Assembly: GCA_947489685.1 (NCBI GenBank)
Contig: CANLEM010000002.1
Coordinates: 124,001 to 188,000 of the forward strand
Origin: an uncultured Aquimarina sp.
GTDB taxonomy: Bacteria > Bacteroidota > Bacteroidia > Flavobacteriales > Flavobacteriaceae
Direction: 5' to 3'
Length of the DNA stretch: 64,000 nt
Under the pieces are notes generated by a model. It had not been told where the DNA came from and ran no database searches. It saw only the letters and a list, made by a program, of their open reading frames with translations. The translations under genes were made by a program, and so were the position numbers. Numbering within the stretch: position 1 is the stretch's first letter; each line of letters opens with the position of its first letter. Positions 45,545-58,300 of this stretch are shown here, one piece after another.

Positions 45545-46855
45545 TTATTTTATAATTACTCTTCCCTGATTAATTGAATCTCTTAGGGTTAAAATAGATT
45601 CGCTAGAATCAAGAATAATATCTTTGAGCGTCTGAGGGTTTGGCCTACCGTTATCCATATATAATTTGGCCGCCAAACCTGTAATATATGCAGTTGCGTA
45701 TGAAGTCCCCGACAAGTTTATGCTATCTCTAACACCAGCTTCAGGAAGTTCGACCTTAAGTTTATAACCCTCGAATTTTGTCAATAGATCAATACTTGTT
45801 CTTCCATAATTAGAATTAGGGTGTAATAAAAATATTTCTTCTTTTAGAATATAACCTCCTATTGCCAATATATTACTTGAATCATATCCCGAGGGGAAAT
45901 GATTGGGAATACCTCGATCATCAGTATTAATTCCCATATTACCCGCAGAAGTAATAACTAATGCTTCATTTTGAAGTTCTTCTATCAGTCCTTTTAGTAC
46001 TTCAAAATCATTAACATTGATGTCATCACCTAACGAAACACCAAAACTTGCATTTATTAAATTAATATTACCTCCTCTTTCTTGAATACCTTTAATATAA
46101 TTTAAAGCACAAACAATATTGCTATAAGAACCCACTCCTCTATTATTGAAAACCTTTATAGGTAAAATTTGAAATTCAATTCCTTCTTTGACCAATTCCT
46201 TTGCTATTATTTTTGAAACATAGGTGCCATGACTTTTACTATCCCTTACATTTGGGTTATTGTCTACAAAATTCCAGCCTGATATTTCAACCTCGCCCGA
46301 AACATCTTCACAATTACTATAGTTAGCACTCGTAAATAAAAATTTTGATTCTCTTTCGGGTGTATCCGGAAAAAAATCAAAATTTACCCCTGTATCAATT
46401 ACTGCTATATTTACACTAGAAATATTATTTTCTTGCGATAGCAAAGCAATTGGAGCAGACTGATTAAAATCCAAATCAAAACTTCTGGTGTCTTCTACAT
46501 TAAAACTAAATTCCCGATCACCTTCAACATCTCCAGCACTTTCTTCTTCTCTTTCAAGATTACTTACGGCCTCTTCAATTCTAAAATCTCGATCTACTGT
46601 CCATATCTCTATATTTCTGCCTCCACAAGAACAATACTCTGCAGGTTCGCTAACATGAGCAATATCCATTAACTCTTGTTTCCTAGCTTCAGTCATATTA
46701 TCTTTTAACCTTACTACTAATTTATTGGGTGACAAAACCAACGTTTGATCATTACTATTTCCTCCTTCAATTTCAATAACATCATTGAAAGTGGTACATT
46801 GATTTAATATTGTTATTGATAATATCAATAACAATATTGTATTACGATTACTCAT
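45545..46855 (-). CDS. Subtilisin-like (S8) serine protease, lipoprotein
   Basis: The start is chosen at ATG 46855 (MSNRNTILLLILSITILNQC), giving a signal with lipobox ILNQC, so the protein is probably a lipoprotein; an ATG three codons upstream is also possible. The S8 triad is intact: D154 (VIDTGVNF), H209 (SHGTYVSK) and S385 (LSGTSYATA), with the oxyanion Asn likely in VITSAGNMG. An N-terminal propeptide region (about 30-130) contains CSCGG. It is adjacent to and on the same strand as the TPR-CHAT gene, a co-occurrence that suggests a proteolytic cascade; this is inference. Confidence 0.9.
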   Translation of the reverse strand: MSNRNTILLLILSITILNQCTTFNDVIEIEGGNSNDQTLVLSPNKLVVRLKDNMTEARKQELMDIAHVSEPAEYCSCGGRNIEIWTVDRDFRIEEAVSNLEREEESAGDVEGDREFSFNVEDTRSFDLDFNQSAPIALLSQENNISSVNIAVIDTGVNFDFFPDTPERESKFLFTSANYSNCEDVSGEVEISGWNFVDNNPNVRDSKSHGTYVSKIIAKELVKEGIEFQILPIKVFNNRGVGSYSNIVCALNYIKGIQERGGNINLINASFGVSLGDDINVNDFEVLKGLIEELQNEALVITSAGNMGINTDDRGIPNHFPSGYDSSNILAIGGYILKEEIFLLHPNSNYGRTSIDLLTKFEGYKLKVELPEAGVRDSINLSGTSYATAYITGLAAKLYMDNGRPNPQTLKDIILDSSESILTLRDSINQGRVIIK

Positions 46856-47003
46856 AGTTTGCATTTTGATTTGTGTGAATTTTTATGGTTGATTGTTTAC
46901 TTTATTTTTTTACCCTTCTTAAAAATAAGTAATTACTAATAAACTAAACAATTTGAAATCAACAATTTATCAGCAAAGCAATACGTGTTTGGTATATTTC
47001 TTA

Positions 47004-48251
47004 TCACAATTTAACAAATTCTACCCTTCTGTTTTTTGCTTTTCCTTCTGCTGTTGTATTATTTGCTAGAGGTTTAGAAGACCCTTTACCTTCTGTACTT
47101 AACAAAGCTTCTGAAATGTTAAACTGAGATACTAAAGTGTTTTTTATTGCCGTAGCCCTTTGTTTGGATAGCTGTAGATTAATATCTTCACTCCCATCAG
47201 TATCGGTATGTCCAACAATATGAATTTTAAAATTGTCTTGTTTAAGGGCGATTGCAATTTCTTTTAATACCCCATAAGATTCTGGTTTAATGACAGCAGA
47301 CCCGGAGTCGAAACCAATTCCATTTGTAAAAAATTTACCTTCATTAGTTAATTGCTCTCTATAATTTGTACCTCCTTCTGCAACTTTAAAATTTGAAACC
47401 AAAAAAGGATCGTTGTATCCATCAACATAAAACTTAAAGGTAGACCAATTGGCCTCGGGAGCTAATCTAGGAACATCAACTACCTTTTTCTCATTTACCC
47501 ATAGCCTGAATCGTCTCTTATTGACCGCAATAGAAATATGGGCGGGTTGAAAAAAATGTTGCGCCAGATCGGGATATTCTATCCTATTATTAATTTCTTC
47601 CCTACCATTTCTATTATTTTTTACTCGAACCCGTGTATCAATAGTGGTCCAATAGGTGAATGAGGTTCCGGCCCAGTTTCTACCAGCCTTATAATTTTTA
47701 TCATCATCTATCCAAAACCAAAACCTTGCGGCTGCAGCACCACCGCTTTGCTTAAAATTAATTGGGTATACATCAAATTCGACAGTAAAATTCTCAGGCA
47801 ACCGTTCTAAGGGTAAAGGCATGTACACCGTTTTTAAAGATAACTTAAGCCATTTTTGGTCGTTTATTTCGACCAGTTCTCCTCCCCCGTTACCATCCCA
47901 TCTAGAAGGGAAATCTCCGAGATTATCTTTCTCAAAATTATCGTAAAATAAAATTTCTTGACCCGGCACAAAATCAAATTTGGAATACATCTCTACTGAT
48001 CCAAAAGTATCTTCAACAGATACTTCTTCATGATGCTCTTGAGTGTCATTTTTGTCTTTTTTTGATTGTTTTTTTGTTTTTTTCTTAGGGTTTCCTTCAA
48101 TGGTTTTGGCCGCTTTTTCTTCCGCTTTTTTTAGAATCGCTTTTTCGGCTGTCTTTCCGGCGCTTTTTGTCAGTTTTTTCCATATCTGAGCTTCTGCGCG
48201 ATTTGATATACATAGTGCAATGCACACTACTAATAAAGTTAATAATCTCAT
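47004..48251 (-). CDS. OmpA-domain outer-envelope protein
   Basis: This 415-aa protein has a signal peptide ending AEAQ (about residue 22) and a Lys-rich helical segment (about 25-70, with KKKTKKQSKKDK). A central concanavalin/LamG-like beta domain (about 95-290; FYDNFEKDNLGDFPSRWDGN at its start) follows. The C-terminal OmpA-type peptidoglycan-binding domain (about 305-415) contains IVGHTDTDGSEDINLQLSKQ and ends AKNRRVEFVKL. The architecture fits a peptidoglycan-anchored envelope protein of unknown specific role. It lies between the protease gene and a lipoprotein gene, on the same strand. Confidence 0.88.
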   Translation of the reverse strand: MRLLTLLVVCIALCISNRAEAQIWKKLTKSAGKTAEKAILKKAEEKAAKTIEGNPKKKTKKQSKKDKNDTQEHHEEVSVEDTFGSVEMYSKFDFVPGQEILFYDNFEKDNLGDFPSRWDGNGGGELVEINDQKWLKLSLKTVYMPLPLERLPENFTVEFDVYPINFKQSGGAAAARFWFWIDDDKNYKAGRNWAGTSFTYWTTIDTRVRVKNNRNGREEINNRIEYPDLAQHFFQPAHISIAVNKRRFRLWVNEKKVVDVPRLAPEANWSTFKFYVDGYNDPFLVSNFKVAEGGTNYREQLTNEGKFFTNGIGFDSGSAVIKPESYGVLKEIAIALKQDNFKIHIVGHTDTDGSEDINLQLSKQRATAIKNTLVSQFNISEALLSTEGKGSSKPLANNTTAEGKAKNRRVEFVKL

Positions 48252-48330
48252 GATTTCTAATTTTTCTTACTTTCTTGATTGGATTCGAATGACATCTTGC
48301 TTTTTAGATTTTCAATAATTCTATATGGAT

Positions 48331-49098
48331 TTATAATCTCATATCGTTCATCTCGTACGCTATTCTAAGTTCTACAGGATCTTCTGGATGATCTAGTAAT
48401 CTAACTTTTACAATATTTCCATACTCATCCAATTCATTTTCAATAGCCATTTTATGACCTTCATAACTAATAGCATCTACTTCTTGAGTATTGTATAAAA
48501 GCATCCCAAATGAATTTGTAGCATGAAGTAAATTTTGTACCAAAAACAGTGCAGGTTGGATATTGACATCCTTACATAAACCATTTTGATACGTCATTGC
48601 TATTTCTATCATTCGTATATCACCAATCTGTAATGCTTTAAGGTTACCATCATCATTAAAACTGAAAGATTTTTTGGAATGATTTAATACATAAGAATAG
48701 GTGTTTTCTTCTTTGTTGTACAGTACTTGAATGTATTTTGTTGTAGTCGCATTACTCATTTTTATTTGGGTAACTATACCATTTTCATATTCAAATAAAA
48801 ATTCTGAGTTCGGCTTTGATGGACCGGTTGAAGTTTCTTTGATTTTAGAGATTTGTCCATCTTCGTTGTACGTTATAAATGCAGTAAAAACATGATCATT
48901 ATACGTAGTGTTTCTTGTAATAGCGATCAAACGGTAAGAAGTATCATACCCAAATGAAGTCTTTGTTTGTTGGTTTGGGTTAGCAGCGTTTACTTCGACT
49001 ATACTCTTTGGCAGCCAATAGGTGTAGTTAATGTTAGATCTACACGACCCCAATACAGTAAAATGAAAAATACATACGAAAGTGAATATTCTTGTCAT
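48331..49098 (-). CDS. Putative lipoprotein, unknown function (255 aa)
   Basis: I chose the ATG at 49098 (MTRIFTFVCIFHFTVLGSC), which yields a lipobox VLGSC; an upstream ATG at 49158 would put 20 mostly aromatic residues before the signal. The mature part contains short repeated strands (FGYDTSYRLIAITRNTTYND, then YNEDGQISKIKE and DEYGNIVKVRL) similar to YD/Rhs-like or MORN-like beta-strand repeats of Bacteroidota lipoproteins. No catalytic motif is evident. The long hairpin at 49189-49216 separates it from the Tc toxin genes. Confidence 0.72.
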   Translation of the reverse strand: MTRIFTFVCIFHFTVLGSCRSNINYTYWLPKSIVEVNAANPNQQTKTSFGYDTSYRLIAITRNTTYNDHVFTAFITYNEDGQISKIKETSTGPSKPNSEFLFEYENGIVTQIKMSNATTTKYIQVLYNKEENTYSYVLNHSKKSFSFNDDGNLKALQIGDIRMIEIAMTYQNGLCKDVNIQPALFLVQNLLHATNSFGMLLYNTQEVDAISYEGHKMAIENELDEYGNIVKVRLLDHPEDPVELRIAYEMNDMRL

Positions 49099-49188
49099 GG
49101 TTTTACTATTTGTTTCCCTTTTATGATAAAAGCATAAAAAGGTTAACATCCATGACATGTTATTTTAATTTAACTATAAAGAATGACG

Positions 49189-49216
49189 AAGCCATTTAAT
49201 AAAAATTAAATGGCTT
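49189..49216. terminator. 12-bp perfect hairpin between TcA gene and lipoprotein gene
   Basis: AAGCCATTTAAT (49189-49200) pairs perfectly with ATTAAATGGCTT (49205-49216) around an AAAA loop. It lies about 95 bp past the end of the TcA gene (minus strand). There is no clear T run after it, so it may be a terminator or an mRNA 3'-end stabiliser. Confidence 0.5.
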
Positions 49217-49311
49217 GTACGCTAAGTTTATTAAGATGTACAATCTGTAATCCAATAAAAACTTTAAAGGGTAAATCATAAAATGTTGTAAACCATCATT
49301 TGTATTCGGGT

Positions 49312-52300
49312 TTATTTTAAAATAAACCGAACTACCAATAACGCTTTATTGATTTCTTTATCTACATTTTTGATGGTTACACTCATACCTTCGGCTTTTA
49401 TTTCTTCATCTCGTATCGCAAAAGTTTTGGTTTCTCCAACTGATATTCCATCAGTAAAGTTAATTTCATCATCTCCTTGTTTAATTACAATTTCTGAAGC
49501 TTGTAGATCCGAATCTGTTGTTAAAATAATATCTGTAAGTTTAATATTTTTTGCTTCTCTGGGTTTACCATTCTGGTCTAACCTCACATAATACGGCAAG
49601 AAATCTATGATATTTTTAATAGGTAGTACTCGCTCTGTATCTCCTTCTTCGACTTGCATTGCTCTATGCCATTGGTTACTCAAATCGTGTTTAAGGTCAA
49701 TGATCGAGAACAATCCCTCTTGCTGCCCTAACTCTTCATTATTCTTGTTGAAGTCTATTACTGTATCACTCGCTGCTTTTTTCATTCGATCACCTCCTTC
49801 ATTAGCCGTATAACGAACATGAACAATGGCATCTGATATCGTATCATAATCAAACTGACGGAAATCGGGTAATTCTAATCGCCATTTGCTTATTGCTCCA
49901 GCCCCTTCAAAAGGTAAATACCGCTCGTCTTTGAAATTAAGTTCGAACATTCCGCTTTCATTTTGCGCAGAACTAGCGGCAATAGCAGTAACGGGGATAT
50001 TAAACGTCATAAAACGATCATCATTTTCCTCTGTTTTCTCTTTATAGTCATTCTTGTTTTTTGCTATAGTACTATTACGAAACTTATGTTCTAATAGTCG
50101 TAATGAAGCATTTAACCCTGTATACGGCCCCACAATACACGGAATAGATAATGAAACTGATTTGATACGACGTTTGTAATGCCCCGGATAATCCATATCG
50201 AACAAAATTTCGGGAAGATTAAATTCACAAGTCCCCGTTTCTTTAAGCTGTATCAAACTTAAAGGATTTATTTGTCGTAAGGATATGTGTTTTGTGATTT
50301 CATAATCATGAGCTTTTTTCTCGTGAAATGCAGCTTCGAGTTGTTTTAATCCTACATACAATTGTTCTCCAGCTAGCAATCCATCACGGCCCGAATCCCA
50401 ATATCCCGATTGAATAAAATCTGAATTACTAAGACCGCGTTCAAAACGATATATTTTTTCTGCTTTTTTGCCCAATTCATAGGCTAACTTATATACTTGA
50501 TGATAAAGCGTTTTTAAATTTCCTCTCATCCAGGTATACAATTCTTCCTGACTGTATTTATTCTTTAAAAATTCTTCAACTTCTTTAGCATTATCAATTG
50601 ACTTTTGTTGGTTAATGATATCTTGATTAGCAATCTTAATTCTAATTTGTTGTGCAAGAATTTGCTTATCAATCTGTTTGATTTCCAATCCGGCTGCATT
50701 GGCTTGTTGAATTCTATCATGTAATGCTCTTCGGAAGCCTCCTTTTTTATTGGCTCTGGTTGAGGCGAAAGAATGTTCTGCAGCATCAGTTTGCATCCAT
50801 TTGGCAATGGCTTGTGTAAGATTACCAAGGTTAGAACCTCCAAATGTTATAGTTGCTCCTACTCCTATAGGTGCCGTAAATGCTCCCAAGTTAGGAACTG
50901 CATGAAGCGTACTAGCCAAAGACTCTACTTTGCCTATGGTATCTTGCAGATTATGTGCTTCTTTTGCTTTATCCATGTCTTCCTTCTCATCTTTAAGAAG
51001 TTTTAAACCACTTTCACCAATAGGTGTTTCAATTTTATTTACTAGCTCAGTAAAATCTGTATCCAATCCAGGGACCTTATTCGCGTCTTCACCAATAAGT
51101 TTTAGGTAATATTTCATACGTTGTTCTGGTGATTTTCTGTTTTGGAATAGACTGTCTAATGATTTTTGAGTTTCCTCTATTTGTTGTTTTCTAATTTCCA
51201 TCAATAAATTCTGCATTACCCCTTCATGCTTTGCCCTTAGCATTGACAAAGTTTCATTATCTTTTTTCTCTATAACCGATAGCATAGCACTCCCAAGGGA
51301 TTTCAGTTCATTACACAATTCGATCGATTTTTGTAATAAATAATAAAAACGATAATTAGGCATTGGCGTATTAAGATCGTTCAATACGGAAGCAATACTT
51401 AGGCCCTGCGCAGCGGCTTTTACTAATAATGCTGGATCGATAGGCGGTTCAAACAATGGAAGTTTACGGAATATACCTTCAATATTAAGGCAATGGCGGA
51501 TTTTGTATAAACGATCTTCAATACGATCCCAGTATGCCATCAGTTTTGGATTGTTAGGAATACAAAAATATAATGCAGATGAAAAACCGAATATATTAGC
51601 AAACCCCACTACTCCGCCTTCGGTTCCTATGGGTAACGCTGTTTGGTTGCTAAAGGGTACTGCCATTTCAAGCTCTACCATGGCATTAGAGAAGGCATCC
51701 CATTTATGTAATAATGAATTATACGTCTGGGGTTTAATTTTTCCTCTCTTAGGAATCATTTGTGGTCGTTTCCCCAATATATGATAGGCTAACACATATA
51801 ATTGTGTAGCTTGATTAAGGGTTTCGATAGTATCTTGTCTTTGTAAATATTCTGCCCAATCTAAAATATTATCAAGAAACTTCATTACTGTCCATTTCAT
51901 ATATGCTACTGGGCGACTTCTAGCCACCAGATGCGGTTTAAATGGATCATTACGCCATTCGTTAATTGCATCGTTTTTTGTGTTTGGCTGTAAATTTTTG
52001 AATATACTATCCAGAATATCTTTAGTATTCATTTCCTGAAAAGGAAGAAACTGCCAAAAACGCTTATCATTTGCTCCTTTTGCCATAGGATTGAAAACAT
52101 GCTGATACCATTTCATTGCTTCTTCATACTGTTGTGATTCGTTTAAAGCATTTGCCAACATCATCGGAGTATGAAAAAATAGTTCCCAGTTGTAAAGAGC
52201 ATAAGGACGTTTCAGTTCATGATAAATATTTGGAGTATCTGCGCTCTGATCATGATCAAACACACCAAAAGCTTCTTGAGGATCACTGATGTTAAGATTG

Positions 52301-55300
52301 TAATTAAAAAAATTAGTTAATTCTCCTGTATTTAATTTTCCTATTAAATCATGAGAATATGCATGATAAAAAGTATTTCCGTTATTATAATTGGTAGCAT
52401 TTTTATCTTCGAACGAATATGTATTAATTTCGGTGTCGGTAATACCTACCTGCAATGAGCTTATTTTATTTAAATTATCGTGATGAAAATTATTAACTGT
52501 AATATTATTGCTCCCTGTATAATTGTCGGAAGTAACGGATATTTTATTGTTTACAAACTCAAAAGTATTTGGACTGGCAATTGCACTGCTGTAATGAAAA
52601 ACTTTTATAGCTACAGTAGTTTTGCCTGTATTAAATAGTGGGGTAAATTCGAATCCTTGTAAACTAACATTTTCAATATTAAGAGTATCCTTGCTTAGCT
52701 GTTTCTGCGTCCATTTTCCATTACGGTATTCGCTCATACCCATTTTGATTTCCAAATAATCAATAGGTTTGAGGTTTGTTGCTCCATTATTACTATTTGC
52801 TATCGATGACAAACTACCTGTTGCCGCAGGATTTGGCTTTGTTTTTTTCATTATTTGTGGAAAAAACACCAATAACCTTTTGTTCCATACAACCGGGATA
52901 AGGTAACATCCACTAGCAGTAATTTTATTATCAGCATCTGTTACATCATAACTAGGTATATCTACTTGCATCTTTTTCCATGGATACCAATTCATCTGAT
53001 CCAAGGCCAGGTAACGATAAAAATAGAAATAGGGAGCATTTCGGGTTCTGGAGAATACATGAAGTTTACTTCCTTCGGTCCATTGATCACCAGAATCTTT
53101 GGCACCATCAATGTATAGTCCTACCACCTCCATATTAGCAACTTCATCTACTTTATAGAGATACGATTTTAAAGCCTCCTGAACATTTTGTGGATTGATA
53201 TCATTTTGCAACAATTCGGATTCTAGTTCTTTAAAGAAAGGCGTTTTATCATCTCGAAGATTGCTTTCGATCCAATTTTCTGGATATAAGAACACTTTCC
53301 GGTTGGCTTCCCAAACTCGATAGCGTTGCATCCATTTCCAACGTTCTCTATCCAAAATATCTGGAGTAATACCGCTATGAACTTCTTCTAAACCTAAGAA
53401 ACATCTTTGAATAAATAATTGTACCGAGGATAGTGCTTGTTTGATTCTAGAAGTCTCCATACAAGCGTCCATTTGTACATCGATTAGAAAATACTCAAAC
53501 AATCCATCGGCATCCGTTACGCCCCACTGTATAAGATCTGGTTGTTGCAATAGATATGTAATTAAGGCATCTTCCTGATGATTTCGTATTTGATCATTCA
53601 AAGGTTTTACGACCTGTTCCCAATCTTCTTGCTTGTATTTTGCGCGAATTGCGTGTTGTATACTATCTGCTATTTTTCTGGTTTTTTTGAAGTTTGATGT
53701 CGGTTTTGCCCATTCAAACAACAGATCGATATCCATAGCTATCTTATTAGCCACTTTTAAAGCTTTTTGTAATTTCGACAAATTGATTTCATTTTGAAAA
53801 GCTTCAGGTTTGTTAAGATCGAAATGGTCTTCATGAATCAATATGTCAATGTTTTCTTTTTCCCAAAGGGTCAGTGTAGAAATATTTTCGCTAAGTTTAG
53901 AAGCATCATCAGGAGTATGTGTCCACCTAAAAAATTCGATTAAATCAGTTCCTGTCTTAGGTAATGAATTTCGTAAACGTATATAGGCCTCTAAGCGCAA
54001 CCAATGATCAAAAGTTATAGCATTAAAATCTATATTTCCGAAATCAGAAGGATATTCATTGAAATGCTTAAGTTCGAAATTAGTGATATCAAAACCACTT
54101 ACCAGAATCGAAGCTTTATACAAAAGAATATATGCCTGTTCTGTCATAGTTGTTGTAAAATCAGGAAGTAACAAAGAGGACGGAATATTCTCGATTGATG
54201 ATGTTGGTGTTTTCCAGAATACAGTATTCATCTCTTTACCCGAAACATGTAATGTATACAGCTTTCCTGATTCGAGCTTTATAGGATCGCTCCACCATTC
54301 GTTTGTAGGGTCTTCCTGTTGCGTAAATGATAGCATATTGCCATCCAAAGTTATAACAGGTACTGTATCGGTATCTTTTACAATAAAAGTATATTCACTT
54401 TTTGTTGAAGGAATTAGGTAACCATTCCAATCGGTTTGTACAGGTTTTGCACTTTCTTTAATAGCCTTAAAAATAGTGTAAATAGGCTCCTTTGGATTGC
54501 CTGCTGTCAATATGTCTGAAATGAGAATATCAGTCTCTTCTTCTTCAAGCTCGATAGACTGTGATAGCGTTTCGACTACAAATCGATGTGTTAGCTGGTC
54601 TCGCAAATAGGGTAAAAATACATTCATAAAGGCCCTACTCTTTTTAGGAGCCGTATTTGGATCTTCTTCTCCTTCATTTATTTCCTCAAATGGAATCAAG
54701 ATATCTCCCGATTTCAGAATTACCTCAGCAGCTTCTACTTCTATTTTTCGCTCTGGTGATTTTTGTTTTTCAGCTTCAAAAACATGAAATAATACTTCTT
54801 TAAATAATTTACTTTGCTGTTTCTCAATTCGCTCTAAGGCTTCACTCCATTTAGGATCATTGGTTAAGTTATTATAATCGGTCTTTTCGGCCTGAGATAA
54901 TATTCCTGTGATCTGTATGTTTCCTTTTTCAGGATTATAGCGCAATTTGTTTTTTAATGTTTTGCCTTCTGCAATATCAAATGTTAAGCTTTTAGGAGCA
55001 TTGGTTATGAACGGATTCATTCCTTCAATGATTCCTATAATTTTCTCTACCAATTCCTGAGGATATAACAGAACGGCTTTTGCACGAATCATCTCGATAG
55101 TTAGTTCGTCCTCTTCTTTAATATCTTGATGAGTTGCATCTATGACATTTAATCCATCATAAAGTGTTTTGGCCAATAGTAATATTTCTTGTGATGATGG
55201 TGCTAAGGGCCTTTTGGGATCATCATCATCCTTTATTACATAATTTAATTGACGATAATTAAATCCTGCATCTTCCATTTTGGTCCAATTATCCGTAAAT

Positions 55301-58300
55301 ATCAAAGAGCTATGTGCATCAATAAAAGGGTTTCCAAATAAAGGAAGAATGCTTGTAAAGGCAGGGATTTTTAACCCAACAACTTTTGAAAGAAGTCGAT
55401 AACGGTATATCATCGTAAGGTTAGAAATATTCAAAACATCTTCCATACCTTCAGCTTTCATAATAACCTTTATATGATCAGAAGGGATATTAAAAGCAGC
55501 CATAATTATTGGCATGTGCTCAGTGATTTTAGTCTGTTTGGTTAAATAGTTTCCATTTTTATCTTCGACAAATATCTTATCGATACCTTTTAAATTATGT
55601 TTTAAAAACAAACGCTTGTACAAGGATTTCTCTCCAGACGTACTAATATCTGTCCAGAAGGTGAGTAATTTGATTAATTCAAGTCCCGTGATGTCCAGTA
55701 ATTTTTTAACTGCAATTAGTTGATGTAAAAAATTTGGTGTAATCTCACATTGTATTTTCTGAATACGCTTTGCCCTAAAACAATCTCCATTGTTTTCGGT
55801 TTGGCCACAATCCTCTGTATCTTCAAACAAATCATCACAATCTGCGGTACAATCCCCTGCATCGGGCAATAGATCATCTATGCAATCACTTTTATGATCC
55901 CCTAAACCAACAAGAGCTTTATCTACTTCATCTATAGTCCACCCTAATTTTTTCCACAACCGGATATAACGGTGGATATGATCGTATTCTTCTGCAGTGA
56001 CTGGAGTTCCATCCAAATGTATTAATCTTACAGTATCGAGATTACAATTATCCACCATACCTACAGAAAAAGGCAAATTTCGTCTTTCGCTTACTAGGTA
56101 TAAATCATTTCCAACTTCGATGATTTTTCCTTTTTCACCATCGCTACTTTCAAACTTAAAAAGAGTCCATGTACTATAATCTACGCTAGGATCTTCATCG
56201 ATTATGGTAATTAAACCTGTTTGTTTATCAATAGTAGCCGCAATAGATTCTTCGCCGGTTGTGGGATCAGTAACAATGATTTGGCAATTTTTAACTATTC
56301 CCAAGGTTAGACTACCGATGTCTGAAGAAAAATAATAGGTAAACTCACCATCAATACAACTCACTCCATTTTCTAGCACGATGATCTTTCCGATACGTTC
56401 GAAATAACAATACACCCATTTTTCAAAATCTTTATGATCTGCACAAGGGTCAACTTTTGGACTACATGGGTCGGGGTTTAGTAATTCTTCATATATAGGA
56501 ACTAGTGGTTGTGCCTTATTTAAACCTTCTATCAGTACTTTGTATTTATCCTTTGGGTTACTGGCTCCATAATCCACTAATGTCTGTAAAAAACGATAGC
56601 TAAAAGCAATATTTTGCATAATTTGTAGTGCTTCTCCCCTGGGGATATTCGGATTAAGACATTGTGTTTTGAGTAGCTCTACTAGATCTAGATATGAAAT
56701 CCCAGTACGCGGTAAAAATTGATCTTTTACAAAAGTAAGCCCTGTTTTTGACGTTTCGGTATCATCTAGCATATCTGCCTCTGTGGCGTAGCCATAATAT
56801 TCATGTACAGGTTTTACTCCTATTTTGTCTAGATACTCTTGATCTGTGTGCTCTTTTTTACATTGCTTATCCCAATACTCTTTAGTAACAAAAGCCTCTT
56901 TTGTAAGGATTACATATTCTTCTTGTGTAAGTTGTAAACACTCTGCATCTACTGCCCGATCTATGTAGGTTGTATGTAAATCATCCAACTCTTTTTCTTC
57001 TTCTTCGGTAAAGGTAATTGAGGAATCAGTAGATGGATCTCCGTCGTCTGGTACAGGTTCGGTCTTTTCTTTTCGTACCGATCTAAAAGTATCTATCAAC
57101 TCCGTACGACTGGTATCCAAATGATTTAAGTATACTCTTGCTACATCAATAGGTTGATGATACGGTAAGGTGAAAGGATACACTGCCTTATGTAAAATAC
57201 AATATGCCTCATATTCGGTATTTTGCGGTTGTGCTAGTAGTTCGCCTGAAGTTTGATCCGTAACATTAAAAGGTTTGGTATGATGGTGAACAATATAGTT
57301 TTCCATAACCTCATTGACCAGATCGATATACGGAAGAATCGTATTTGTATTCTTACAAGTAAGTTGTAAACACCCTAAATCTGGTCTACGCTCAAATAGT
57401 TTTTCTAGAGGAGTGTTAGATATATCACGATCATCTTGTGGTTTTATTGCAGTCGAACCGGTTGCATGTGGATCCAAATTGTTATTTCTTAAGTACTGTA
57501 GTAACTCTACAAAATATGCAGCTGCACTATATACCGAATTACACTCACCACACTCACAAAAATCGGCATCACCAAATAATGCATCCCAACTTAAATGATG
57601 TTCTTGCAAGACTCTATGAACAACTCCTTCTGAGGCATACGAAACAGAAGCCATGGCTCCTACACTTTTGATATCCTCAACTGGAGTTTTTTGTAATGAT
57701 CGATCTATAAAATCTACTCCTGTTCCATGCCCGATCTCTTTTAAGGCGATTAATGCATGTTCGTTTCGGATTCTAGCATTAACTGCATTGGTATGTAACT
57801 GTTTTGCTACCAATTCTCCATCTTCACCAAAATCTTTTGAAAAGGTATTTATGAATTGAATCTCTGGCATATCGCTAATTCGTAATGCCGAAGTCATATT
57901 GGTTTTTATTAAAACTGGGAGGACTTCCGGAATAGGACTTAATACAACTACTCGTTGTAGGGTTTTTAATTCTTTCACAACCTCTTCTGCCTCTTTATTA
58001 TCAATATTTTTAAAGGCATTCTCATGTTTGAAAGCTTCATATACCGACGTGATTTTCAGATTAAAACTTTCGGGTTGATTTTCTAAGAAAATAGCTAACC
58101 GACCGCTTTTCGTTTTATCAGCAATAGGGCTTTCTTTAGGATCACCCAACATTCGCTGAATTGTCGCCGTGGGTTGCACATGAAATAAACGAGTATGTAA
58201 CTCGTTTGCTATGACCTCTGGAGTTTTTTCCTCTATAACAACATTTGTATCTTTTACTACTTTTACTAAAGCTTCTTTATTGAAATTAAGTGCCACATCT

